DNA of 64,000 nucleotides, taken from the NCBI RefSeq assembly GCF_021190955.1, contig NZ_JAIOAO010000001.1, forward strand, positions 2,232,001-2,296,000. Direction: 5' to 3'. Positions 45,588-54,385 of the stretch are shown here, in pieces (the stretch's first letter is position 1; each line of letters opens with the position of its first letter). Origin of the DNA: Parachryseolinea silvisoli. Its GTDB lineage: Bacteria > Bacteroidota > Bacteroidia > Cytophagales > Cyclobacteriaceae. Under the pieces are notes generated by a model. The model was given only the letters and a program-made list of their open reading frames with translations. It searched no databases and was not told the DNA's origin. A program made the translations under genes and the position numbers.

Positions 45588-46013
45588 ATGAACGTAAAAG
45601 GACAAATCAAAGAGTATATTACCAATCAACCTGAACCAAAACGCAGCGACATGCAAGCGTTGCACCGCATCATTCTCGAAATAATGCCAGGATGTAAATT
45701 ATGGTTCCTGGATGGCAAAAACAGTGAAAATAAAACTGTTTCTAACCCTAACATAGGGTATGGACTTTACACCATAAAATACGCTGATGGAAAAACTAAA
45801 GAGTTTTATCAAATTGGTGTCAGTGCAAACACAACCGGAACCTCCGTCTATATCCTCGGTATCAATGATAAGACATACTTAGCCAAAACGTATGGCAAAA
45901 AAATAGGTAAGGCGAGTGTAACAGGATATTGCATTAAGTTCAAAACGCTAAAAGATATAAACATCGAAATACTTGAAGCGGCAATACGAGATGGGTTTGA
46001 GGCACAGTCCTGA
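45588..46013 (+). CDS. DUF1801-domain protein
   Basis: 141 residues of the DUF1801 fold (QIKEYITNQPEPKRSDMQALHRIILEIMPGCKLWF, TIKYADGKTKEFYQIGV, KKIGKASVTGYCIKFKTLKDINIEILEAAI). The family has a compact fold related to YdhG; its role is not established. The 276 bases upstream include a short open stretch (IIGETAKAGITEVDMQEAI) that looks like a remnant of some other gene. Confidence 0.85.
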   Translation: MNVKGQIKEYITNQPEPKRSDMQALHRIILEIMPGCKLWFLDGKNSENKTVSNPNIGYGLYTIKYADGKTKEFYQIGVSANTTGTSVYILGINDKTYLAKTYGKKIGKASVTGYCIKFKTLKDINIEILEAAIRDGFEAQS

Positions 46014-46110
46014 TATCGGGAGTATACAACACCGGGCGCAAGACTTGTCCCAACGGAGTTGGCTACTACCGGCATCGCTATACGTGCTGCAATTCCATCC
46101 GTGGGGCTGT

Positions 46111-46860
46111 CTATTTTTTAGATTGTTTGGCAGACCACTCAATGGCTTGCTGTATCAATTTCCGGAAATTCGGATTGGAATAACCCGATGGGCCGTGGCC
46201 TAATTGTATATATAGGACATCTGATTTACCGTAATGATTGATCCAGGCAAGATAGCGCATGCTTTTGGGATGCGTAGTACTCAGCAACGGTTTTACTTGC
46301 TGTAATATCTCCACGCCACCATACACTTCATCAACTATGTCAAAATCAGAAATGCCCCGGGTCACGGGGTGCTTTCTGTTTTCTACTTTCACAGGAATGT
46401 TCACATCGTGTTCGTAGCTGGTTTTTAATGTATCGCCATTTACCACTACCGGATGGGTGTGGTATTGTCCGCCTACGATTTGTAGGAATTCAGGCCAGTT
46501 CTGGTAACTCACCAACGAATGATGCAGGAAGATCATGGATGTGCCTTTTTTTAGTAAGCTGACATAGGCCTCCTGCTGCGCGGGAGCGATGGAATCGAGC
46601 ATATCATAAAACACCAGGACATCATATTTATTTACATCGGATGAAGCGATGAGCGCATTGCCTCGTGGCTGAACCACTGTATCGTATGTAATGGACGGGA
46701 TGGAATTGAAAACATCATAAAATGCTTCGTGTTTAAAGCCATGCCCGCCGCTGATGATAAGCACCCTGATCTTTTGTTGCTGTGCGAACGAAAAGTGGGT
46801 ACATCCTGCGGTCAAAACGAGGAATATGAAGGCGGCCACAGAAGATGAAATCTTTTCCAT
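46111..46860 (-). CDS. Exported ThuA-domain protein
   Basis: 249 residues with a signal peptide and possible lipobox (FIFLVLTAGCTH). ThuA pattern: VLIISGGHGFKHEAFYDVF, DVLVFYDMLDSI, MIFLHHSLVSYQNWPEF, GGQYHTHPV and VLYIQLGHGPSGYSNPNFR. The flavodoxin/amidotransferase-like fold is linked to sugar metabolism (trehalose utilisation) in some bacteria. Probably anchored in the periplasm. Confidence 0.88.
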   Translation of the reverse strand: MEKISSSVAAFIFLVLTAGCTHFSFAQQQKIRVLIISGGHGFKHEAFYDVFNSIPSITYDTVVQPRGNALIASSDVNKYDVLVFYDMLDSIAPAQQEAYVSLLKKGTSMIFLHHSLVSYQNWPEFLQIVGGQYHTHPVVVNGDTLKTSYEHDVNIPVKVENRKHPVTRGISDFDIVDEVYGGVEILQQVKPLLSTTHPKSMRYLAWINHYGKSDVLYIQLGHGPSGYSNPNFRKLIQQAIEWSAKQSKK

Positions 46861-46998
46861 CCAGTTAAACTACAAAAAAATCACTCCAAATAATCAGGAG
46901 GCGATAGGAATAATTAAAAATGCAACCTGACCAACAGGAGATCAAACTCCTTCGAAACCCATTAAATCATAACGAATACTTCCGTTCAAAAGTACCAC

Positions 46999-47014
46999 CT
47001 CATTTTAAAATGAG
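46999..47014. promoter_or_regulatory. Perfect 16-bp palindrome upstream of the second effector
   Basis: CTCATTTTAAAATGAG, 79 bases before the start codon at 47094. It could be an operator for the effector gene. Confidence 0.4.
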
Positions 47015-47093
47015 CTATATTTAAAAATGCAGCAAAGAAAGTCTGCGGAGTTTTCCAAACCATGGGCAATTTCACAAACCTAAAAAGGAAATT

Positions 47094-47903
47094 ATGAATA
47101 CTCACGTTAGTAAAAGGCAAGAAAACAAAAGCACACCGCAAGCCAATCCCGTTTTCCAAAATAAAAATATTGATGCCCCCACTGTTGCCCAAAGAAAACT
47201 GCAAGAGATGGCAAACAACAGTCCACAGGCTAAGAAGGCGGCTCAATTGCGTACTATGGCTGCCAATTATGCTACGCTACGAAACAATAATAGTAAGGTA
47301 AAACAACTTGTAAAAGAAATCAATCATATCTCCAACGATATCTCTGGGGTGTGCGGTTATATGGCACTCCACGCTGCATTCACAGCGTTAAACCCTGCTT
47401 ACTTTGGTGGAAAAGATTGGAGTGAATTTAAAAAAACGAATCCTACAATTTTGGCAAATGATGCTACCTCAATATGTACAATCCACGAACTATTAGTATC
47501 GATAGAATATTACAATTTTGTGGGAGTAGTCCATGAATTTAAAAATGGCCCCGAGCTGGTAGCGGCATTGGAAAAAACCGCAGAGAATCCGGTGCTAATA
47601 GGTCATACGCTCTTAAATGTACCGCAAAGATCAACACATGAGGTAAAAACGGCAGGAGATCTGGCCCATTGGTCTGTGATTTCAAAGGTCAAAGACAATC
47701 TCATTACCATGTGGGATAACTGGTGCGATGGCGGGCCAGGAGAAAGAGATAAACCCTACGAGATCGATACCGAAGACCTTGCAAAGAAAAGTCTTGTTTT
47801 AGAAGGCCAAACACATGAATATCCTTTAGTCAGCGATAGTAAGAAAAAAGAAAGGAGAGATTTGGATATCCATGGACGTCTAGTGGAAGTAAGACTAAAA
47901 TAA
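47094..47903 (+). CDS. Candidate eCIS-type effector with putative cysteine-protease domain
   Basis: 269 residues, no signal peptide. The leader (HVSKRQENKS at 4-13; VAQRKLQEMANNSPQAKKAA at 31-50) repeats that of the protein at 24707, followed by one more QLRTMAANYA unit. The remainder is a separate domain: Cys87 in SGVCGYMALHAAF, His192 in LAHWSVISKV and Asp208/Asn209 in MWDNW, the order of a papain-like or C39-like peptidase (HWSV is a typical catalytic-His context). Family role inferred: a protease cargo delivered by an injection machine that is not in the window. An alternative is an endogenous stress protein. Confidence 0.68.
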   Translation: MNTHVSKRQENKSTPQANPVFQNKNIDAPTVAQRKLQEMANNSPQAKKAAQLRTMAANYATLRNNNSKVKQLVKEINHISNDISGVCGYMALHAAFTALNPAYFGGKDWSEFKKTNPTILANDATSICTIHELLVSIEYYNFVGVVHEFKNGPELVAALEKTAENPVLIGHTLLNVPQRSTHEVKTAGDLAHWSVISKVKDNLITMWDNWCDGGPGERDKPYEIDTEDLAKKSLVLEGQTHEYPLVSDSKKKERRDLDIHGRLVEVRLK

Positions 47904-48174
47904 AGACGGGTACAATTGGGCGCTATCTTATCCTAACCACTCGTTTATCTACGAGGTAAGCCGATGAAGAACTACATTTTGCTTGGTGATCGCTGATGAA
48001 GCTGATTGGCCGAAAATGGTCGGGGATTTTGCACGCATCGTCAAAGCTCACCACAACAATCTCTTGTTATAGTAGCACTCCCCCCGCATAGCACACCCGT
48101 AGTAAAATCAGACAAATTTGTCAAAAAGGACTGGGATCCACCAGAATTCCCTAAAACGATCTATTGATCTACAA
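47904..48174. other. Intergenic region
   Basis: About 270 bases (338 to the next start codon) with no gene; it ends in a promoter for the sigma factor gene. Confidence 0.4.
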
Positions 48175-48206
48175 TTTGGTTCTGAAGGAGACTGAATCTA
48201 TCTTTA
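48175..48206 (+). promoter_or_regulatory. Bacteroidota-type promoter of the sigma factor gene
   Basis: TTTG at 48175-48178, 20-base spacer, then TATCTTTA at 48199-48206 (one mismatch to TAnnTTTG). Start codon at 48243. Confidence 0.6.
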
Positions 48207-48242
48207 TACGCGATGTATATCGCCTCAATTTAGAACTTTTTT

Positions 48243-48818
48243 ATGGACGGAAAGAAGCCACACGCTGACCAGCGTTATATCGACGCTATACGTGAAAATA
48301 ACAGTGACGTGATTCGGGAAATCTATAAAAAATACTCCGGTAAAGTGGTCGCCTTTATTCATAAAAACAATGGAGATACCGATGAGGCCAGAGACATTAT
48401 ACAGGAAACCCTGATTACCATCTATCAGCAAGCGGGCAACAGCCTAACGCTAACGTGCCCGTTTGATGCCTACTTTTTCCTGCTTTGCAAACGCAAATGG
48501 TTCAATAAATTAAAAGAGAAAAAAGGGGTAACAATCACCGAGGAGGCTTTATCTGTTCATGATGACAGCCTGCTACATGTATTGGAAACCGAGACCTTTG
48601 AAGCCAAAAAAGATCTTTTCGAGTCCAAATTCGAGGAACTGGGAGAGAAATGCCGGGAATTGCTTCGTTTGTCTTTTGCCTTATCCTCACTGGAAGAGGT
48701 GGCCAGTCAACTAAACGTGACCTATGGGTATGTCCGAAAGAAGAAATCGCTGTGTATGGGAGCCCTGACGGAACTGATTCACAATTCTCCGGCCTACAAG
48801 GCATTAAAAAGTAATTGA
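48243..48818 (+). CDS. Sigma-70 family (ECF-like) sigma factor
   Basis: 191 residues. Region 2 (VIREIYKKYSGKVVAFIHKNNGDTDEARDIIQETLITIYQ) and region 4 (EELGEKCRELLRLSFALSSLEEVASQLNVTYGYVRKKKSLCMGAL) are clear. The ATG follows a good housekeeping-type promoter. Next on the strand is a membrane protein with an anti-sigma-like start. Across the convergent junction is a CHAT protease operon; I recall sigma factors of this type beside CHAT genes in Bacteroidota. No cognate promoter could be found. Confidence 0.88.
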   Translation: MDGKKPHADQRYIDAIRENNSDVIREIYKKYSGKVVAFIHKNNGDTDEARDIIQETLITIYQQAGNSLTLTCPFDAYFFLLCKRKWFNKLKEKKGVTITEEALSVHDDSLLHVLETETFEAKKDLFESKFEELGEKCRELLRLSFALSSLEEVASQLNVTYGYVRKKKSLCMGALTELIHNSPAYKALKSN

Positions 48819-48820
48819 GT

Positions 48821-49546
48821 ATGAACGAGGAAACCTACCTGTCTTTTGATCGCTATCTGGCCAATGAAATGCCTGCGGACGAGCGAGCTGCTTTTGAGTT
48901 AACCCTCCAATCGGATACGACGCTTGCCGAAAAGCTGCGCATCTATCAGGAGGTGCAGGAAATAGTGGGACCTCGCTACCAGCGACAGGAACAGGAATTT
49001 GATTTCCGAAAAAACCTGGCATCGATCGGCAGCGAAGAGCTCGTGGAAAGGACGGGGCGGACTGTGAAGATGAACTGGTATATAGGCGCTGCCGCTGCCA
49101 GTATTGCGCTCATTTGTGCATTCTTCTTTTATACTTCCTTCTCAACGCCGGAATACAGTGACTATGCACATTACGAACCGCTGGCGTTGGTAGAAAGAGG
49201 TAATGAAGACGCATCTATCCTAAAGGCACAACAAGCTTTTAACACCCGGCGATATGCGGACGCCATGGAGGCAATCAACGCCCTCTTGAAACATGATGAC
49301 AAAAATGATGCGCTCAAGATATACAAAGGAATTTCGCTGCTTGAACTTGACCGCGTAGCAGAAGCCAATAGCCTGTTTACGGAAGTAAGCAATTCATCAT
49401 CCATCTATAAAGACAAGGCATTGTGGATGCTCGCTCTTAGTGCCCTGAAACAGAAAGACTATAAAACGTGTGAGGCCTTCCTTAATAAAATCCCCGCAGG
49501 GTCGCCAGAACACAAACAGGCGCAGGATTTATTAGATAAACTGTGA
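48821..49546 (+). CDS. Membrane protein with anti-sigma-like start and TPR repeats
   Basis: 241 residues from the ATG at 48821, just after the sigma gene stop. The start (SFDRYLANEMPADERAAFELTLQSD) resembles anti-sigma helices. One transmembrane segment at about 84-104 (IGAAAASIALICAFFFYTSF) is followed by TPR-like repeats (AQQAFNTRRYADAMEAINALLKHD, LEVSEADRV-like segments, ALWMLALSALKQKDYKTCEAFL) outside the cell membrane. Likely holds the sigma factor until a periplasmic signal arrives. It ends 12 bases before the CHAT gene, on the opposite strand. Confidence 0.72.
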   Translation: MNEETYLSFDRYLANEMPADERAAFELTLQSDTTLAEKLRIYQEVQEIVGPRYQRQEQEFDFRKNLASIGSEELVERTGRTVKMNWYIGAAAASIALICAFFFYTSFSTPEYSDYAHYEPLALVERGNEDASILKAQQAFNTRRYADAMEAINALLKHDDKNDALKIYKGISLLELDRVAEANSLFTEVSNSSSIYKDKALWMLALSALKQKDYKTCEAFLNKIPAGSPEHKQAQDLLDKL

Positions 49547-49558
49547 CGAAAATACATC

Positions 49559-52285
49559 TCACGCTGCGGTATTGTATCTGCGCTTGTATGTTCTATATAT
49601 AAAAACAAAAATAACAAGGAGGAGTACTGCCAGTGATATAAATATCAGTGGCGTAAACGCGGTATCTATAGGTTGCGTTTCCAAGCTTCCATAGTACACA
49701 AAGCCGGCCCAGTAGTAAGGTGATTTACTTGCATTGTCGATGGCATCGTCTTGTAGATAATCTTGTCTTGCCAACCGCAGGGCTTCCGCTTTGTTGCCAC
49801 TGGAAAAGTACTGACGATAAAAATTACCCATGAGGGTCGCCGTTGAATTGTCGTTTACTTTCCAGAGGGAGAAGATGGCATTGCGAATACCCGAAAACTG
49901 GAAGCCGTGTGCCAGGCTAATAGCACCTTCTCCTTTTACCAAAACACCGACTCCCGTTTCGCATGCGCTTAGCACCAGCAGATCGGCCTTTAGGCTTAGG
50001 CCATAGATGCGTGGCAAGTATAGGGTGCTGTCGCTAAACATAATGGATGGCGGTGCGGCGCCCGTGCCCGATGAGGCGTGCGTGGAAAGATGGATGATTT
50101 GAAACTGGCTGGCCTGTTCTAAAAATGCATGTTGCGTGGCCGCCCGGTTGAGTAGAAACAAGCCATCCGTTTGATCCTGAATGTCATCAGCCTCTTTTAC
50201 GGAATAATCCAGCTGCAGCGCACTGTTGTGAAAAACAGGAAAAACACCCAGTACACTTTTCCTATTGAGCGCAACAGGAGGCCTGGCGGTACTCGCGTAG
50301 ATAGATGCTGAGGGCTGGTAGGCTATCGTGTATTTTTTCAGCAACCACGGAAAATTTTGGTAGGTAGTGCCGGATGTCTTTTCGTACAGCAGTGCATCGA
50401 ACGGAATGAGGCTCAATACACCATCGGGCACAAGGATAAGGTGCGGGGTGGAAAATGGCTTCGTTAGGTGAAGCGACCGGGCTACTTCAAGCGCCAGATC
50501 TTTATATTGTTCAACCTGATTATTGATAACAGAAGCGTTTTCAAAACAACCATGCAGTGCGAGCACATTTTGTTTCAGCAATCCGATTGTTTCTACTCTA
50601 CTCATCTGCACCGAGTTCTGATCGACACGAAATATGTAGAGTGCACGCGTACCGAAAAAATATTCCACTACCGTAGCATCGTCGGCTTGAAGCCGGTGCT
50701 GAATATTCTGTATTATTTCAGGCTGAAACGAGTCGGCTAACGTCCGCGCTGGATACTTTTTTTCAAGCGCTTGCGCAATTTCCTTCTGCGTGACGGCATT
50801 TGCCGTCTGTTGCGCTGTGAGCTGGTGAATATAGGCTACATCGGCCTGTTCTTGCCTCATTTGCTCGGTTACGATCTCGCTGGCGAGAATTGCCTGCTTA
50901 TACCGTAATTTAGTTTCCGCTTTTACCAGCGTATCCTGCTCCTGACGTTGGCGCCAATAACGATCTTCGCTGTTCTCGCGAAGTATCATTGCTTTTGTTC
51001 GCTCTGCAAATTGAAAGGCCTCTACTGCATACCGGCTATCGTTCGTTTCTTCCAACAGCACATGCAAAAGTTCCAGCGCCTTTTCGGTCACATTTCTATT
51101 TTCGGCTTGCTGAATCAATTTGGCTTCATCGTAATTATAGGTATCGCGTAACAGATCTTCGGCTTTAAACCGCAGTTTGTAACAGGCCAGGGACTTTCCC
51201 GGGGCATTCAATTTCGTGTATGCCACAGCCATACCGTCCAACGTTTCTTTTATTGCATTCTCTGCATAGAAAGCGCTTGCGTCCGGTAATTCTTTTTTTT
51301 CTGGATCATACTGCGGAATGAGCCATGTAAATGATCGCTGATATCTGACGAGCGCTTCCTGGTATTGGCCGCAGGCCACCAGAATGCCTGCATGAGTATT
51401 GGCGAGTTTAGCCAGCTCGCGATTTTTAAAAAGCTTGCTGTTGGCTGCGCCCAGCGTCTGTGCTCTCTCTATCCACATAAGGGCCTTTATGGACTGACCA
51501 TCGGCAAGGCTAATAGCAGCGAGGAGCGTGTACACATTGACGAGGGTGGGGAGCGCATCGGGCCACTGGTGTTGCTGGAATACTGAAGTCGCGAGATTTG
51601 CGTATTGACGGGCCTTTGTGTGCGCTCGAAGATCTGCATGATTTCTGGCCAGGTTGTAATAAATCAGCATCTTCTTTTCGGCCGGCACGGGAGACATGGT
51701 TAGCGCCTGCTGTAACAACAGTATTGCTTGCTGGTACTTACCTGTGTCGTGGTAAATAATGGACAGATTAATACAGGCAGAAATTCGCTGCCCGTCATTC
51801 CTTTGTTGTTCGGCCAGGTAAAGATAGCCTTTCACAATGTTCGCGGCACTGGTATAGTCTCCCAGTATACTATAATTATTACCCAGTGGTTTCAGGCAGT
51901 ATTCGATAATATCAAAACCGGTAAGCGCCTGACTGGAAAATAAACGGGAGGCTTTTTCGTACGCATAAATGCCTTCATACACATTGCCATATTTTGTAAG
52001 GTAATAACCCTGATTGCAAAGCAGCACAACATAGGCCAGGTATTCTTCGCGGGAAATTAACGGTCTCCAGCGTTCTTTTTCGTAGGTGGTAAAAAGAATA
52101 AGATTCTCTTCTGTAGGATTCTTTAAATATTCGTCGACAAACGCATAGGTGTAATTTTCAACATCGTCTTTTTGGCGCAACACCGAAAGGCTTTTTTGAA
52201 ACGCTTGATCTGCTGCTGGTGGGGATTGGGCCAATCCCGACGTAATTGAAAAACCCAACAACAACAAATACCAGGATAATCTCAT
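49559..52285 (-). CDS. TPR-CHAT caspase-like protease, membrane anchored
   Basis: 908 residues from the ATG at 52285; signal peptide (LSWYLLLLGFSITSGLAQS). TPR repeats fill about 30-400, a coiled-coil segment follows to about 520, and the C-terminal CHAT domain has the catalytic His in IIHLSTHASSG (about 735) and Cys in LLVLSACETGVG (about 772), then EGAISLAHGFQFSGIRNAIFSLWKVND. A final transmembrane helix (FISLAVLLLVIFVFIYRTYKRR) anchors it. CHAT proteases cut partner proteins in response to signals detected by TPRs. Substrate unknown; the co-operonic PKD protein is a candidate partner. Confidence 0.9.
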   Translation of the reverse strand: MRLSWYLLLLGFSITSGLAQSPPAADQAFQKSLSVLRQKDDVENYTYAFVDEYLKNPTEENLILFTTYEKERWRPLISREEYLAYVVLLCNQGYYLTKYGNVYEGIYAYEKASRLFSSQALTGFDIIEYCLKPLGNNYSILGDYTSAANIVKGYLYLAEQQRNDGQRISACINLSIIYHDTGKYQQAILLLQQALTMSPVPAEKKMLIYYNLARNHADLRAHTKARQYANLATSVFQQHQWPDALPTLVNVYTLLAAISLADGQSIKALMWIERAQTLGAANSKLFKNRELAKLANTHAGILVACGQYQEALVRYQRSFTWLIPQYDPEKKELPDASAFYAENAIKETLDGMAVAYTKLNAPGKSLACYKLRFKAEDLLRDTYNYDEAKLIQQAENRNVTEKALELLHVLLEETNDSRYAVEAFQFAERTKAMILRENSEDRYWRQRQEQDTLVKAETKLRYKQAILASEIVTEQMRQEQADVAYIHQLTAQQTANAVTQKEIAQALEKKYPARTLADSFQPEIIQNIQHRLQADDATVVEYFFGTRALYIFRVDQNSVQMSRVETIGLLKQNVLALHGCFENASVINNQVEQYKDLALEVARSLHLTKPFSTPHLILVPDGVLSLIPFDALLYEKTSGTTYQNFPWLLKKYTIAYQPSASIYASTARPPVALNRKSVLGVFPVFHNSALQLDYSVKEADDIQDQTDGLFLLNRAATQHAFLEQASQFQIIHLSTHASSGTGAAPPSIMFSDSTLYLPRIYGLSLKADLLVLSACETGVGVLVKGEGAISLAHGFQFSGIRNAIFSLWKVNDNSTATLMGNFYRQYFSSGNKAEALRLARQDYLQDDAIDNASKSPYYWAGFVYYGSLETQPIDTAFTPLIFISLAVLLLVIFVFIYRTYKRRYNTAA

Positions 52286-52293
52286 GGCAGCAG

Positions 52294-54288
52294 TTAAAAC
52301 TTCCAAAGTACGTAAAACTGCCACTGCTCCCTGGGGGCGGTGAAATAATACGCATATCGAACACCCGCCGTGGGCCCAATCCGGGCAGCACCCAGTGTCA
52401 TATCGGCAAACACGGCCGGGCGGAGGTTGGTGAAGGAAGCGGTCGTCTCTTCTGTGCTATTAAAATTCAGATCGGGCCTTGGCTCTCTGAAATTTTCTTT
52501 TTGCCTCACAAAATAATTCTCATGAATTGCCTCCTCTTTTGTCTTTTCCGAAAGATTAACACTGAGCTGAACCCCCGTACCGACACCAATAAACGAGTTG
52601 ATGGTGTAACGGTAGGATATGGGCACGACATAAAGCTGTACGCTGGTGAATTTGTTTCGCTGCGATACATCGAAAACACTAGCCACCCCATTGTCTACCG
52701 ACGCTGTATCGGCGCGATAAAGTGAATCGGAATGGGTGTGAATACCCACCATCAATTCGGCCTGTAGGTAGCCATGCTGTGATTTGAAGGGAGAAAGTGT
52801 AACCCCTACAAAACCGCCTTTTGAATTCTTTAACGTTGGGTAATATACATACCCGGCTTTTGCCCCAAGGGATAGACCTGGTTTAAAACGCGTGGTGGCC
52901 CGGTTCGTTAAAATAGGATCATTCTTATCGAAGATGATTGCTGTACGGCTCTGCGTTTTCGATTTAGCGATCGATTCGCGGAAGCGCAGCGTATATTTTA
53001 CAAACCCCTTCGTAGAATCATAATCGACTTCTTCTTTCTGGTTACTGCCGGGCAGGTAAATGTTTTTAAAATGAAACAGAATCTGGTTGTTACTAAAAGT
53101 TGTATCCAGGCAGCTGATGGTCGATTGTTTGTCTGGGCAAACGGGGCAGACGGGATACATATCCGTTACCTGGAGTGAGTGCGGATCATATGCTTCGGGC
53201 ACCGCTACCTGCAGCTTGATTGAATGTGCCGGGCCTTCTCCATTATTCTGAAAACGAATTTTAAAATCGATGTTTTTATTCTTATAGAAACGATAGTTTA
53301 ACCGGGTGTCGGATACAGACATTTTATTCGGATCGTGTGAGGTAACGATTTCCATCTCCAGCGTTTTGCTTTTATGATTGTCCGCTCCCCTATCGGGCAC
53401 GTAGATACCTTTTACGGTAATGATTGCACTGGTATCTTTCAGCATTTCGGGCGTCGTTGTGAGTGAATAAAACACATTGCGACTTTCCCGTGCTCCCATA
53501 TCGTTGAATTCGAGTGCATGTACTGTGCGATACTCCGCCCGGGCGGCCTCTAACGCCAGGGACAGCTGTAATAATGACCCCTCGTCGGATTTCTTATCCG
53601 CTTCTGGCAAAAGCGTTATCTTATTGCTCGCCCACAGCGCACCGGGATCATTTGTATCCATACGAGAAGCAACTCGTACCACATCCTGCACTTCCGTCTC
53701 CCCGTGATGTGTGCGGACTTCCGTGAGCTGAAAATTATCGGCCTTATATTTTCTTTCGTTGAAGAACAGATATAGTTTACCGTGGGCCGGATAGTCGTTA
53801 TCATTTTGATAACGTACGATAACCACCATTTCCTCACCGGGTACCGGCGCTCGATTGCTCTTTAAGTCAAATCCATCGGGCAGCACTGGTTGCACCGGGT
53901 TGGTGTCATTAAATGTGATTTTCTTTACAGGCACCTTCTGCGGCCGGCTTGGCGGTGGTTTTCCATTGTCGTAGTTATTCGTAGTCCATAGTCGAACCGT
54001 GTAGTCGCCTGTTTTTTTATACACGTGCTCAGGCGATGCCTCTTTGCTATACGCTCCATCGCCGAATTCCCAATAGAATGTATAGAAGGGAGCCGGCGCT
54101 CCCGGAATAGGCTGAAGCGGCGGAGTTATAGCCGAAAACTTTACTTTGTTATCGTCACCCGCGGGCTGTATGCGACTTTCTCTTTTGACCGTATCTTGTT
54201 TGACAGCATGCTGTCCCAAAACAGAAAACGAGAGAAGGCAAATACTGATGACCACTGTAATTCTCATCAGAATAATTTTATTGTGCAA
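52294..54288 (-). CDS. Secreted PKD-domain protein with C-terminal barrel-like part
   Basis: 664 residues, possibly starting at 54267; signal peptide (ITVVISICLLSFSVLGQ). PKD domain at about 62-120 (FYTFYWEFGDGAYSKEASPEHVYKKTGDYTVRLW), central DUF11-like domains (FKIRFQNNGEGPAHSIKLQVAVPE), and a C-terminal 200 residues with outer-membrane strand patterns (GAKAGYVYYPTLKNSKGGFVGVTLSP, ending LWKF). Its stop is eight bases before the CHAT gene start, so they form an operon. It may display or scaffold at the outer membrane. Confidence 0.8.
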   Translation of the reverse strand: MHNKIILMRITVVISICLLSFSVLGQHAVKQDTVKRESRIQPAGDDNKVKFSAITPPLQPIPGAPAPFYTFYWEFGDGAYSKEASPEHVYKKTGDYTVRLWTTNNYDNGKPPPSRPQKVPVKKITFNDTNPVQPVLPDGFDLKSNRAPVPGEEMVVIVRYQNDNDYPAHGKLYLFFNERKYKADNFQLTEVRTHHGETEVQDVVRVASRMDTNDPGALWASNKITLLPEADKKSDEGSLLQLSLALEAARAEYRTVHALEFNDMGARESRNVFYSLTTTPEMLKDTSAIITVKGIYVPDRGADNHKSKTLEMEIVTSHDPNKMSVSDTRLNYRFYKNKNIDFKIRFQNNGEGPAHSIKLQVAVPEAYDPHSLQVTDMYPVCPVCPDKQSTISCLDTTFSNNQILFHFKNIYLPGSNQKEEVDYDSTKGFVKYTLRFRESIAKSKTQSRTAIIFDKNDPILTNRATTRFKPGLSLGAKAGYVYYPTLKNSKGGFVGVTLSPFKSQHGYLQAELMVGIHTHSDSLYRADTASVDNGVASVFDVSQRNKFTSVQLYVVPISYRYTINSFIGVGTGVQLSVNLSEKTKEEAIHENYFVRQKENFREPRPDLNFNSTEETTASFTNLRPAVFADMTLGAARIGPTAGVRYAYYFTAPREQWQFYVLWKF

Positions 54289-54318
54289 TATGCAAGTTAT
54301 TCCATTTTTTCCAATTCC

Positions 54319-54356
54319 AAAAGTCCCCTCTCCAAACAGAGAAGGGACTTTTTTTG
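54319..54356. terminator. Terminator between lipoprotein and PKD genes
   Basis: aagtccc/gggactt outer stem and ctct/agag inner stem with a two-base bulge, flanked by A and T runs. Ends the lipoprotein transcript on the minus strand. Confidence 0.7.
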
Positions 54357-54385
54357 ATTAAGCCAGCACTAGTCAGTGGGTGGTA

